Positions 22,524-30,095 of a stretch of DNA of 64,000 nucleotides are shown in pieces. A program made the position numbers and the translations under genes. Source of the stretch: CAYRJD01 sp965247395. GTDB lineage: Bacteria; Actinomycetota; Acidimicrobiia; Acidimicrobiales; Poriferisodalaceae. The notes under the pieces were generated by a model, which did no database searches, had not been told where the DNA came from, and worked only from the letters and a program-made list of their open reading frames with translations. The stretch's first letter is position 1. Every line of letters begins with the position of its first letter. Where the stretch lies: contig OZ252012.1 of NCBI GenBank assembly GCA_965247395.1, positions 868,001-932,000 of the forward strand. Reading direction: 5' to 3'.

Positions 22524-24124
22524 GTTCACGTAAGGGCACCGCCAGACGAGGCTTGGTGCTAGAGGTCGAGCGCAACACCCCGCCAATCGTTTGGTGCTAC
22601 GGCGAAGGATTCCGTCTTGAAAAGCTGCCAGTTGGCAGCCGTGTCGTCTATCCCAACGAACCTATCGAACCAATAAAAGACGTTGAGGCCGCTATCGCTA
22701 AGGCTCTAGAAGAACCGCTCGGCGACTCAAAACCGCTTTCGGATCTGCTCTTTGCTGGCATGAAGCTGACGATCGCTTTTGATGATGTATCGCTGCCGCT
22801 GCCACCCATGGCCGCTCCCGACATTCGTTCACGCATTATCGAACAGGTGCTTGACCTAGCTGCTGCAGCCAGTGTTGACGATGTGCACCTCATTGCGGCA
22901 CTGGCCTTGCATCGGCGCATGACCGAAGAAGAGCTACGTCACGCAGTGGGCGATCGTGTCTATGACGCATTCGCTCCGCAGGGCTGTCTCTACAACTTTG
23001 ACGCCGAAGACCCTGACGGACTCACTCATCTCGGCACCACCGAATCGGGCGAGGAAGCCATCATCAGCACGCGTGCGGTTGAGTCCGATCTGCTGGTGTA
23101 CGTCAACATCAACCTGGTGCCGTTAGACGGCGGCCACAAGAGCGTTGCTACCGGCTTGTCCGGCTATCGCGGCTTGCGACACCACCACAACGTGCACACG
23201 TTGCGCAACTCCAAATCGTTCATGGACCCTGCCAACAGCGAGCTGCACCATCGCAACTGGCGTCAAGGGCGTCTGTTGGCCGAAGCCGGCGTGAAGGTAT
23301 TTCAAATCGAAACCACGCTCAACAACGACACCTTCCCAGCGCCATATGACTTTTTGCAGCGCCGCGAATGGGAGATGTCACCCAAAGACCGCCTGATGCT
23401 GATGGGCACTAAGACCGCCCTAGATCTCATGCCCACTCGCACTGCGCGACGCATCTTTCATAACATTCGCGCTCCCTACGGGCTCACCTCGGTTCAGGCA
23501 GGCGAGGTTGAGGCGGTGCACGAGGTCACTCTCGAACACGTCTATCACCAGTTTTTGGTGCCGGTCGAGGGCCAGGCAGACATTCTCACAATGGGGCTGC
23601 CCTACTTGTCCCCGTACAACGTCAACTCCATCATGAACCCGGTGTTGGTGGCGTGCCTGGGTCTGGGTTACTTCTTCAATCTCTATCGAGGCAAGCCGCT
23701 AGTGCGACAAGGCGGCGTGGTGATCATGGCGCACCCGACGCCGTGGGAGTTTCACCCGGTACATCACCCCAGCTACATCGACTTTTTTGAAGAAGTGCTG
23801 GCGGACACCACCGACCCGGAGGAGATCGAACAGCGCTACGAAAAGCGCTACGCCGAGGACGAGTGGTACATCCATCTTTACCGCACCTCATACGCCTATC
23901 ACGGCGTACATCCGCTCTACATGTGGTACTGGTGCGCGCACGCTTTGGAGCATTTGGGTGCGGTGATCATCGTTGGCGGCAACAATAAGGCTGTGAGACG
24001 CATGGGTTTCCGCTCGGCGACAACGCTGCAAGACGCGCTAGAGATAGCCAGCGACGTGGTGGGACGCAGCCCAAGCATCACGCACATTCACAACCCGCCC
24101 ATGTTTATGGCCGAAGTTTCCTAG
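22520..24124 (+). CDS. LarA-like (lactate racemase family) protein
   Basis: The 534-residue protein resembles the nickel-dependent lactate racemase LarA family (DUF2088), but is about 100 residues longer. Recognisable segments are LTIAFDDVSLPLPP near residue 78, ALALHRRMTEEELRHAVG near 127 (first catalytic His region) and DGGHKSVATGLSGYRG near 200. The Lys matches the residue that carries the nickel-pincer cofactor in LarA. The second catalytic His, normally ten residues before that Lys, appears to be Ile or Asn here (by recollection of LarA numbering), so it may catalyse another reaction on a 2-hydroxy acid or acyl chain. It is translationally coupled to the SDR-HAD gene. No larB, larC or larE is in the window. 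Confidence 0.75.
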   Translation: MSSRKGTARRGLVLEVERNTPPIVWCYGEGFRLEKLPVGSRVVYPNEPIEPIKDVEAAIAKALEEPLGDSKPLSDLLFAGMKLTIAFDDVSLPLPPMAAPDIRSRIIEQVLDLAAAASVDDVHLIAALALHRRMTEEELRHAVGDRVYDAFAPQGCLYNFDAEDPDGLTHLGTTESGEEAIISTRAVESDLLVYVNINLVPLDGGHKSVATGLSGYRGLRHHHNVHTLRNSKSFMDPANSELHHRNWRQGRLLAEAGVKVFQIETTLNNDTFPAPYDFLQRREWEMSPKDRLMLMGTKTALDLMPTRTARRIFHNIRAPYGLTSVQAGEVEAVHEVTLEHVYHQFLVPVEGQADILTMGLPYLSPYNVNSIMNPVLVACLGLGYFFNLYRGKPLVRQGGVVIMAHPTPWEFHPVHHPSYIDFFEEVLADTTDPEEIEQRYEKRYAEDEWYIHLYRTSYAYHGVHPLYMWYWCAHALEHLGAVIIVGGNNKAVRRMGFRSATTLQDALEIASDVVGRSPSITHIHNPPMFMAEVS

Positions 24125-24172
24125 GGCTATGTTTCCTAGAGCAACGTTTCCTAGAACAACGTTGAGGCTGCT

Positions 24173-25144
24173 GTGACTGCTTCCGCCGGTAAAAGCGCAC
24201 ACAAGAAGATGTCGCTGGTGAAGATGGCGCGCCGTTCCGAATTTCCGCTGCGCTCGGCACCAACACCTAAGGGACAAACACCGCTGGCGGCCAACGTAGG
24301 CGCCGGCTACGACACGACTTGGGCTAGGAAGTTTCCCGCCCGCGTGGTACGTCGCATGTTTCGCGACACGATCGGCAAAGCGGTCGTGCGCTACTACGCC
24401 AAACCAACCATCAAAGGGCTTGATCGTTTGGGAGACCTAAAAGGGCCAGCCTTGTTTGCCTCCAATCACCAAAGCCACGCTGACACCGCTGTGATGATCA
24501 CCTCCATCCCAGAACCGTGGTGCAATCGGTTAATAGTGGGCGCGGCGGCGGACTATTTCTTTGGCAACCAAGTCACGTCCACGTTGTCCGCGTTGCTGGT
24601 TGGGGCTATTCCCATTGAGCGCGCCTCGGTGAATCGTCGAACCATTGACATGGCGGTCAACCTGCTGCGCAGCGGTTGGAGCATGGTGATCTACCCAGAA
24701 GGTGGGCGCTCCGCTGATGGCTGGGGCCAGGAGTTCCGTCCGGGAGCGGCATATCTTGCTCGTCAAGCGGGCGTTCCGGTGGTGCCTGTGCATATTCGTG
24801 GCACGTTTGACATCTTGCGCAAAGGGCGAATATGGCCACAAAGGGCTCGCTCGGTAATCAACTTTGGTCGTCCGATCAGCTTCGCTAGCGAAGACAACAA
24901 TCGGCGCTTCACTCGTAAGATGCAGCAAGCCGTTGAAAGCCTGGCCGACGAAACCACCTCGGGTAACTGGTTTGAAGCGCGCAAGCGCTCCCACTCAGAT
25001 GACACGCCTTCCACCGGCGGACCGGATGCGCCAATCTGGCGCCGTCGCTGGGCTCTGACTGAACGAAGCACGGGAGACGGTTCGGGCGGCGGCGGGGGCG
25101 CAAGGCCGACGGACGATTCCGCCAGCCAGTGGCCCTACGTGTAG
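24173..25144 (+). CDS. PlsC-type 1-acylglycerol-3-phosphate acyltransferase
   Basis: The 323-residue protein has the acyltransferase motifs in order: NHQSHAD (the HX4D catalytic pair), IPIERASVNRR near residue 143, YPEGGRSADG near 174 and the substrate loop VPVVPVHIRGT near 200. Family members move an acyl group from acyl-CoA or acyl-ACP to lysophosphatidate or a related acceptor at the membrane. The start is GTG at 24173, behind a spacer with the repeated word GTTTCCTAGA. It is third in a row with the SDR-HAD and LarA-like genes, which suggests one lipid pathway. The 3' end, including the stop codon, is duplicated about 70 bp downstream. Confidence 0.86.
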   Translation: MTASAGKSAHKKMSLVKMARRSEFPLRSAPTPKGQTPLAANVGAGYDTTWARKFPARVVRRMFRDTIGKAVVRYYAKPTIKGLDRLGDLKGPALFASNHQSHADTAVMITSIPEPWCNRLIVGAAADYFFGNQVTSTLSALLVGAIPIERASVNRRTIDMAVNLLRSGWSMVIYPEGGRSADGWGQEFRPGAAYLARQAGVPVVPVHIRGTFDILRKGRIWPQRARSVINFGRPISFASEDNNRRFTRKMQQAVESLADETTSGNWFEARKRSHSDDTPSTGGPDAPIWRRRWALTERSTGDGSGGGGGARPTDDSASQWPYV

Positions 25145-25232
25145 AAATAGCCCTAGATATAACGCCAGCCTGCACGACCGCACACTGCCAAGCCTGCCCA
25201 GTGGCCCTACGTGTAGAAACAGGCCTAGATAT
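25126..25232 (+). repeat. Duplicated 3' end of the acyltransferase gene
   Basis: A 35-bp sequence covering the last codons and stop of the acyltransferase gene (25126-25160) recurs at 25198-25232 with three mismatches. Both copies contain GGCCCTACGTGTAGAAA. The rest of the spacer to 25363 shows no gene. Confidence 0.8.
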
Positions 25233-25363
25233 GGCCGTGGCCTTAGGTGGGCCGGGTGGGTTACGTGAAATCAGCGGCCAGTGCTAAATACCAGCGGCAA
25301 TCGCTAAAAAAACGCCAAAATGTGTCAGCGTGTAATAGCCACTTTGTTTAAGGGGAAATAATC

Positions 25364-26509
25364 ATGGCCGAAACCAATACAACAAACACAGCTGCGGCCG
25401 ACCCGGATCTACTGAAGCAGTTCGCCTTCAAGGTCTGGTCGTACAAGCAAGGTGAGATGGTGTCGCTGATGCTGCACATCGGTGATCAACTGGGCTTGTT
25501 CTCCAAGCTGTCCGAGCTGACTGAACAAGCAGCGGGCTCAAGCGACAGCGCTAGTGACAGCACTGCTGGCAGCACGGCCAGCATGGTTTCAAGCTATGAG
25601 TTGGCGCAAGCCGCCGGACTAAACGAACGACTGGTTCGTGAGTGGCTGCTCGGTATGGCCGCCGCCGGGATGGTCGTATACGAAGACGGTGCTTTCTCCA
25701 TAACACCAGAGGCCAAGGCGTTGCTGGTGGACGAAAAAGACTCGGTGCATTTCGCCATGGGCGCTTTTCGCGGCGGCACCGAAACTGAAGCGCTTGACCT
25801 GATCGTGAATTCATTCAAAACCGGCATCGGCATGACCTACGAGCAGCAAGGCCCACGCGCAGCCGCGGGGCTTGCTCGCACGACAGGACCCTTTAGTCGC
25901 CAAGCACTCACCTCAACCATCATCGACGCTCTAGACGGGGTGAAAGCCAAGCTGGATGCGGGCGGCAAGGTGCTCGACGTGGGATGCGGTGCGGGCGTGT
26001 CGGCGTGCCTGATCGCCGAAGCCTGGCCCAAAGCTCAGATGGTTGGCTGTGACCCGTCGCCCACCGCCATAGACCAAGCTCGCCAACGTGCGGAAGAGCA
26101 AGGGTTGTCGAATGTTGAATTTGTTGTGGCCGGAGTGGCCGACGTCAATCAAACAGGTTTTGATCTGGCTCTTACCTTCGACTGCCTACACGACATGCCT
26201 CACCCCGATGAAGCCTTGCGGACAATCCACGCGGCACTCAAAGAAGACGGGACGCTGTTGATTAAAGACATTCGGTCGCGGGGTGATTTTGAGATCGACA
26301 GACGCAACCCGATGCTGGCGATGTTCTACGGATTCTCCGTGTCATCGTGCCTGCAATCTGCGATGAGCGAACCAAACGGCATGGCTCTTGGCACGCTCGG
26401 TCTTCACCCGGAAAAGGCGCGACAGCTAACAAGCGAGGCAGGCTTCACCAGATTTGCTGAGCACGACTTTGCAGACCCCGCCAACATTTATTACGAGGTA
26501 CGGCCGTAA
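25364..26509 (+). CDS. Class I SAM-dependent methyltransferase
   Basis: ATG at 25364 follows AAGGGGAAA. The 381-residue protein has an N-terminal helical/winged-helix region (to about residue 115) like those of O-methyltransferases and of Rv2258c-type proteins, then a Rossmann methyltransferase with motif I VLDVGCGAGVSACLIAE near 205 and the acidic residue in MVGCDPSP near 228. DLALTFDCLHDMPHPDEALR near 268 completes the SAM site. The substrate is unknown. Residues about 60-75 are a Ser/Ala/Gly-rich insertion (SSDSASDSTAGSTAS), another example of repetitive inserts in this genome. Confidence 0.85.
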   Translation: MAETNTTNTAAADPDLLKQFAFKVWSYKQGEMVSLMLHIGDQLGLFSKLSELTEQAAGSSDSASDSTAGSTASMVSSYELAQAAGLNERLVREWLLGMAAAGMVVYEDGAFSITPEAKALLVDEKDSVHFAMGAFRGGTETEALDLIVNSFKTGIGMTYEQQGPRAAAGLARTTGPFSRQALTSTIIDALDGVKAKLDAGGKVLDVGCGAGVSACLIAEAWPKAQMVGCDPSPTAIDQARQRAEEQGLSNVEFVVAGVADVNQTGFDLALTFDCLHDMPHPDEALRTIHAALKEDGTLLIKDIRSRGDFEIDRRNPMLAMFYGFSVSSCLQSAMSEPNGMALGTLGLHPEKARQLTSEAGFTRFAEHDFADPANIYYEVRP

Positions 26510-26555
26510 GCAAGAGGCCTGCTGTTGAGGCCTGCTGTTATAGCCAGGCTGGCGG

Positions 26556-26561
26556 TAGTTT
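26556..26561 (+). promoter_or_regulatory. -10 element of leaderless promoter for aconitase
   Basis: TAGTTT is 6 nt before the ATG at 26568 with no Shine-Dalgarno sequence between. The spacer just before it contains a tandem AGGCCTGCTGTT repeat. Confidence 0.4.
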
Positions 26562-26567
26562 GGAATT

Positions 26568-28859
26568 ATGACCGTCCAAGCCAGTACTCCGATTGAACTA
26601 ATTCAAAACGTCTACGCAGGCCTGGTGGAAGCTTCGCAGTGGGGACGCACCAAGCTCGGCCGACCGCTGACGCTCACCGAAAAGGTCTTGGTGCGCCATC
26701 TGCACGACCGCTCACAAGAGCTGGAGCGTGGCGCCAGCTACGTGGACCTGTCGCCCGATCGTGTCGCCATGCAAGATGCCACCGCTCAGATGGCGTGGCT
26801 GCAGTTCATGACCGCGGGGCTGGAGACGGTGGCAGTGCCCACCACCACCCATTGCGATCACCTCATCGCAGCTCGCCTTGATGGCAAGCGAGACCTGCTG
26901 ACTGCGGTAGACGACAACAAAGAGGTGTACGACTTCCTTAGCGACGTGTGCGCAAAGTACGGAGCGGGCTTTTGGCAGCCTGGCAGCGGAATTATCCATC
27001 AGGTCGTGCTAGAGCAATACGCCTTCCCTGGCGCAATGATGATCGGCACCGACAGCCACACACCCAACGCCGGTGGCCTAGGGATGCTGGCCATTGGAGT
27101 CGGCGGCGCAGACGCAGTTGACGTGATGACCGGTTCGCCCTGGAACGTGCGTTGGCCGAGGGTGATCGGTGTGCGGCTCACCGGCTCGCTGTCCGGCTGG
27201 AGCTCGCCCAAGGACGTGATCTTAAAAGTGGCCGACATACTCACCGTCGATGGCGGTACAGGAGCGGTGGTGGAATATTTCGGTTCCGGTGCCGAAACGC
27301 TTAGCTGCACGGGCAAGGCCACCATCTGCAACATGGGCGCAGAAATCGGTGCCACCACCTCGATCTTTGGCTTCGACGAAGCCATGGCTCGCTACCTCAA
27401 GGCCACAGAACGAGAACTGGTTGCCGATGCTGCCAACCAGGTGGCCGCCGAACTAGTCGCCGACCCTGAGGTGCTGGCCGATCCGGGTTCGTTCTACGAC
27501 CGCTTGGTGGAGATAGATCTCAACGAGTTGCGCCCGCACATCAACGGCCCGCACACGCCAGACCTGGCACGAGAGATCAGCGAACTTGGCTCTGAGGCGA
27601 GCGGGCAGGGCTGGCCGCTCGAAATCAGCGCAGCCCTGGTTGGCAGTTGCACCAACTCCAGCTATGAGGACATGACCCGCGTTGCCAGCATCGCTCGGCA
27701 GGCGGTAACAGCGGGTTTGAAAGCCAAGACCCAGCTGTTAGTGACGCCGGGATCAGAAAAGATCCGCGCCACCATCGAACGAGACGGTCTGCTGGAAGAC
27801 CTGCAAGCCCTAGGCGCAACCGTTCTGGCGAACGCTTGCGGGCCGTGTATCGGTCAATGGGATCGCAGCGCCGATCCAAATCACAAAGCCGGCGAGACCA
27901 ACGTCATCGTTACCTCTTACAACCGAAACTTCCCCAAACGCAACGACGGTGATGCAGCAACTTTGGCGTTTGTTACATCGCCCGAAACGGTCATCGCTCT
28001 AGCCCTGGCAGGCACGCTTGACTTCGACCCGCTCTCCGACACCCTTACTAACGAGGCTGGTGAAGAGGTGTTGCTGGAAATACCGGTGGGCGTTGAACTG
28101 CCAGCAGAAGGGTTCGCCCCGGGCGCTGACGGATTTGTAGCGCCGCCGGCCGACGGTTCCGGCATCGATGTAGTCGTGTCTCCCGAATCAGAGCGGTTAC
28201 AGCTGCTGGAAGCCTTCTTGGCATGGGATGGCAACGACTATGAAGACTTGCCCGTGTTAGTTAAGGCCAAAGGCAAGTTCACCACCGACCACATCTCAAT
28301 GGCCGGTCCTTGGTTGCGCTATCGCGGACACTTAGAAAACATTTCCGGCAATCTGTACTCGGGTGCCAATAATGCCTTTGACGGGCCTGATGGCAGTTAC
28401 GAATCCGGGCACGGCAAGAACCAGCTAACGGGCGAGGTTCAGCCATTTCCTGAGATCGCTCGCGCATACCACGAGGCTGGCGTTAGCTGGGTGGTGATCG
28501 GTGACGAGAACATGGGCGAAGGTTCCAGCCGTGAACACGCTGCGATGGAGCCGCGCTACCGCAACGGGTTGGTAGCACTGGCGCGATCGTTTGCTCGCAT
28601 CCATGAGACCAACCTAAAAAAGCAAGGCATGCTGGCGCTGACGTTTGACGATCCGAGCGACTATGACCGCATCGGTGAGGATGATCGCATTGCCGTGCGA
28701 GGCCTGGCTGACCTGGCGCCAGATCAACCGCTAAACGTTGAGGTAACTCCACCTGATGGCCAGATGTGGAGCTTTAAGGCCAACCACACATTCAGCTCAG
28801 ACCAGTTGAAATGGTTTACGGCAGGCTCCGCTCTGAACGCGCTAAAGGTGACGCTCTAA
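26568..28859 (+). CDS. Aconitate hydratase (mitochondrial-type)
   Basis: Aconitase interconverts citrate and isocitrate with a [4Fe-4S] cluster. The 763-residue protein matches the mitochondrial-type branch in length and in segments such as VPTTTHCDHLIAA, PGSGIIHQVVLEQYAFPG and GTDSHTPNAGGLGMLAIGVG. The cluster ligands are Cys about 360 (GSCTNSSYEDM) and Cys about 424 and 427 (ACGPCIGQW). The swivelling C-terminal domain contains DHISMAGPWLRYRGHLENIS and GSSREHAAMEPRY. It differs from the longer AcnA form common in actinobacteria. Citrate synthase lies 3 kb downstream in the same direction. Confidence 0.93.
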   Translation: MTVQASTPIELIQNVYAGLVEASQWGRTKLGRPLTLTEKVLVRHLHDRSQELERGASYVDLSPDRVAMQDATAQMAWLQFMTAGLETVAVPTTTHCDHLIAARLDGKRDLLTAVDDNKEVYDFLSDVCAKYGAGFWQPGSGIIHQVVLEQYAFPGAMMIGTDSHTPNAGGLGMLAIGVGGADAVDVMTGSPWNVRWPRVIGVRLTGSLSGWSSPKDVILKVADILTVDGGTGAVVEYFGSGAETLSCTGKATICNMGAEIGATTSIFGFDEAMARYLKATERELVADAANQVAAELVADPEVLADPGSFYDRLVEIDLNELRPHINGPHTPDLAREISELGSEASGQGWPLEISAALVGSCTNSSYEDMTRVASIARQAVTAGLKAKTQLLVTPGSEKIRATIERDGLLEDLQALGATVLANACGPCIGQWDRSADPNHKAGETNVIVTSYNRNFPKRNDGDAATLAFVTSPETVIALALAGTLDFDPLSDTLTNEAGEEVLLEIPVGVELPAEGFAPGADGFVAPPADGSGIDVVVSPESERLQLLEAFLAWDGNDYEDLPVLVKAKGKFTTDHISMAGPWLRYRGHLENISGNLYSGANNAFDGPDGSYESGHGKNQLTGEVQPFPEIARAYHEAGVSWVVIGDENMGEGSSREHAAMEPRYRNGLVALARSFARIHETNLKKQGMLALTFDDPSDYDRIGEDDRIAVRGLADLAPDQPLNVEVTPPDGQMWSFKANHTFSSDQLKWFTAGSALNALKVTL

Positions 28860-28881
28860 AACGACCCCATAAATGCTGAAA

Positions 28882-28906
28882 CCGACCCGAAAGGGGATCG
28901 GGTCGG
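28882..28906 (+). terminator. Stem-loop after aconitase
   Basis: CCGACCCGA (28882-28890) pairs perfectly with TCGGGTCGG (28898-28906) around a 7-nt loop, 22 bp after the stop codon. There is no T-run, so this may be a Rho-assisted or bidirectional end signal. A second small stem, CGACGG/CCGTCG (28954-28959/28967-28972), follows. The remaining spacer to 29114 shows no gene. Confidence 0.5.
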
Positions 28907-29026
28907 CTTCAAAGTGGTCTCATACGTGGGAACGCTTGGGACCCTCACACCACCGACGGTCAAATGCCGTCGAGAGGAGTTGTTGAGCGGACAAAGGGGA
29001 TGCCACTAACTCAACTAAAGGCTAAG

Positions 29027-29092
29027 GATAGGTATTCCTGCTCTATCTGGCAACCCGTTTTAACAGATACTTAAAATCTCAAAAACAGATAC
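29027..29092 (+). promoter_or_regulatory. Probable operator of the LysR-type regulator
   Basis: GATAG (29027-29031) and CTATC (29043-29047) form inverted arms 11 bp apart, the T-N11-A spacing typical of LysR-type binding sites. Downstream, the 8-bp word ACAGATAC occurs twice (29063-29070 and 29085-29092), 22 bp or two helical turns apart, near the -35 region of the regulator's own promoter. This fits autoregulation (inference). Confidence 0.4.
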
Positions 29093-29108
29093 CTGTCTCG
29101 TTAGCTCT

Positions 29109-29114
29109 TAGAAT
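29109..29114 (+). promoter_or_regulatory. -10 element of leaderless promoter for the LysR gene
   Basis: TAGAAT is 6 nt before the ATG at 29121, so the transcript should begin at the start codon. This argues against the in-frame TTG at 29115. Confidence 0.5.
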
Positions 29115-29120
29115 TTGGCG

Positions 29121-30038
29121 ATGGATTTCAAACAGCTAGAAGCCCTCGCCGCGGTTGCCACGCATGGGCGATTTTCGGCCGCCGCAATCGCACTAGAGAC
29201 GGTTCAATCCAACATCTCTTCGCGTATTGCCAAGCTGGAAGAAGAACTCGGTGCTGTGTTGATCGATCGTGGGCTAAGCCGACTAACTCCGGAAGGGGAA
29301 GTGGTGTTGGAGCGTGCCAATCGAATATCGTCCGAGTTAAGAGCCATCCGCGACGACGTGGCTTCGATGACTTCTCGAGTGGTTGGTGTGGTGCGCTTAG
29401 GCATCATCGGCACGCCCACTCGCTGGTTGTTGCCAGTGCTGTTAGACGCTCTAGCAAAGCAGCACTCAGGCATAGAAATCACCGTCACCGACGCCCCCAC
29501 TACCTCACTTGTGACCCTGTTGAAGAGCAGCGCTATAGATCTCGCCATCATCAACACACCACTGCACCACAACGATTTAGTAAGCGGACCGCTGTGGGAT
29601 GAAGAGATGGTGGTGATTGCGCCCAGCGGCCATGAGCTTGCCGCGCGGGGTGATCGCGCTGTGACGTTCAAGGAGATAGCCAACTACGAGTTGGTGCTGG
29701 GTTCGCCCGGCTCGGTGCTACGCAATCTGGTTGAAGCCGCCGCCGACAAACACGGCGTGACTTTGCGAAGCAAGGCCCAGCTGGACGGAGTGAGAATGGC
29801 AGCGACCTTGGCCTTTCAAGGTTTCGGCCCGGCAATAGTGCCCGTTACTTCGATCCCGGAATGGGCGGCGCGCGGGGACTGGAATGTGTTGACGCTGCGA
29901 GGGATACCACGCCGCAAGGTGGGGCTGGCGTATCGCCGTAAAGGCATGCTCACCGCAGCAGCTACGGCCACTCGTCAACTGATTCGCAAGGTGGTGCGAA
30001 AAAACGCATCAAAGATCAAAGGCATCAGAGCGCTCTAA
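29121..30038 (+). CDS. LysR-family transcriptional regulator
   Basis: The 305-residue protein begins with a winged helix-turn-helix (MDFKQLEALAAVATHGRFSA, then ALETVQSNISSRIAKLEEEL), the DNA-binding domain of LysR regulators. Residues about 90-300 form the periplasmic-binding-like effector domain, with VRLGIIGTPTRWLLP at its start. The usual LysR length is kept. The effector is unknown. It sits between aconitase and a carboxyltransferase gene, all rightward, so it could control either neighbour; an inverted-repeat operator candidate lies in its own promoter region. Confidence 0.9.
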   Translation: MDFKQLEALAAVATHGRFSAAAIALETVQSNISSRIAKLEEELGAVLIDRGLSRLTPEGEVVLERANRISSELRAIRDDVASMTSRVVGVVRLGIIGTPTRWLLPVLLDALAKQHSGIEITVTDAPTTSLVTLLKSSAIDLAIINTPLHHNDLVSGPLWDEEMVVIAPSGHELAARGDRAVTFKEIANYELVLGSPGSVLRNLVEAAADKHGVTLRSKAQLDGVRMAATLAFQGFGPAIVPVTSIPEWAARGDWNVLTLRGIPRRKVGLAYRRKGMLTAAATATRQLIRKVVRKNASKIKGIRAL

Positions 30039-30083
30039 CCCTGTGGGCCCAATACAAACGGGACCTGCCAGTACCAGCGGGCC

Positions 30084-30089
30084 TAGCCT
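30084..30089 (+). promoter_or_regulatory. -10 element of leaderless promoter for the carboxyltransferase
   Basis: TAGCCT is 6 nt before the GTG start at 30096 and no Shine-Dalgarno sequence intervenes. Confidence 0.45.
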
Positions 30090-30095
30090 TGCGCT

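Noticed and set aside
28999..29080. Short peptide ORF starting ATG after AAAGGGG
   Set aside because: The G-run is directly against the ATG, leaving no spacing for a ribosome site, and the 24-residue product has no sign of selection or function.
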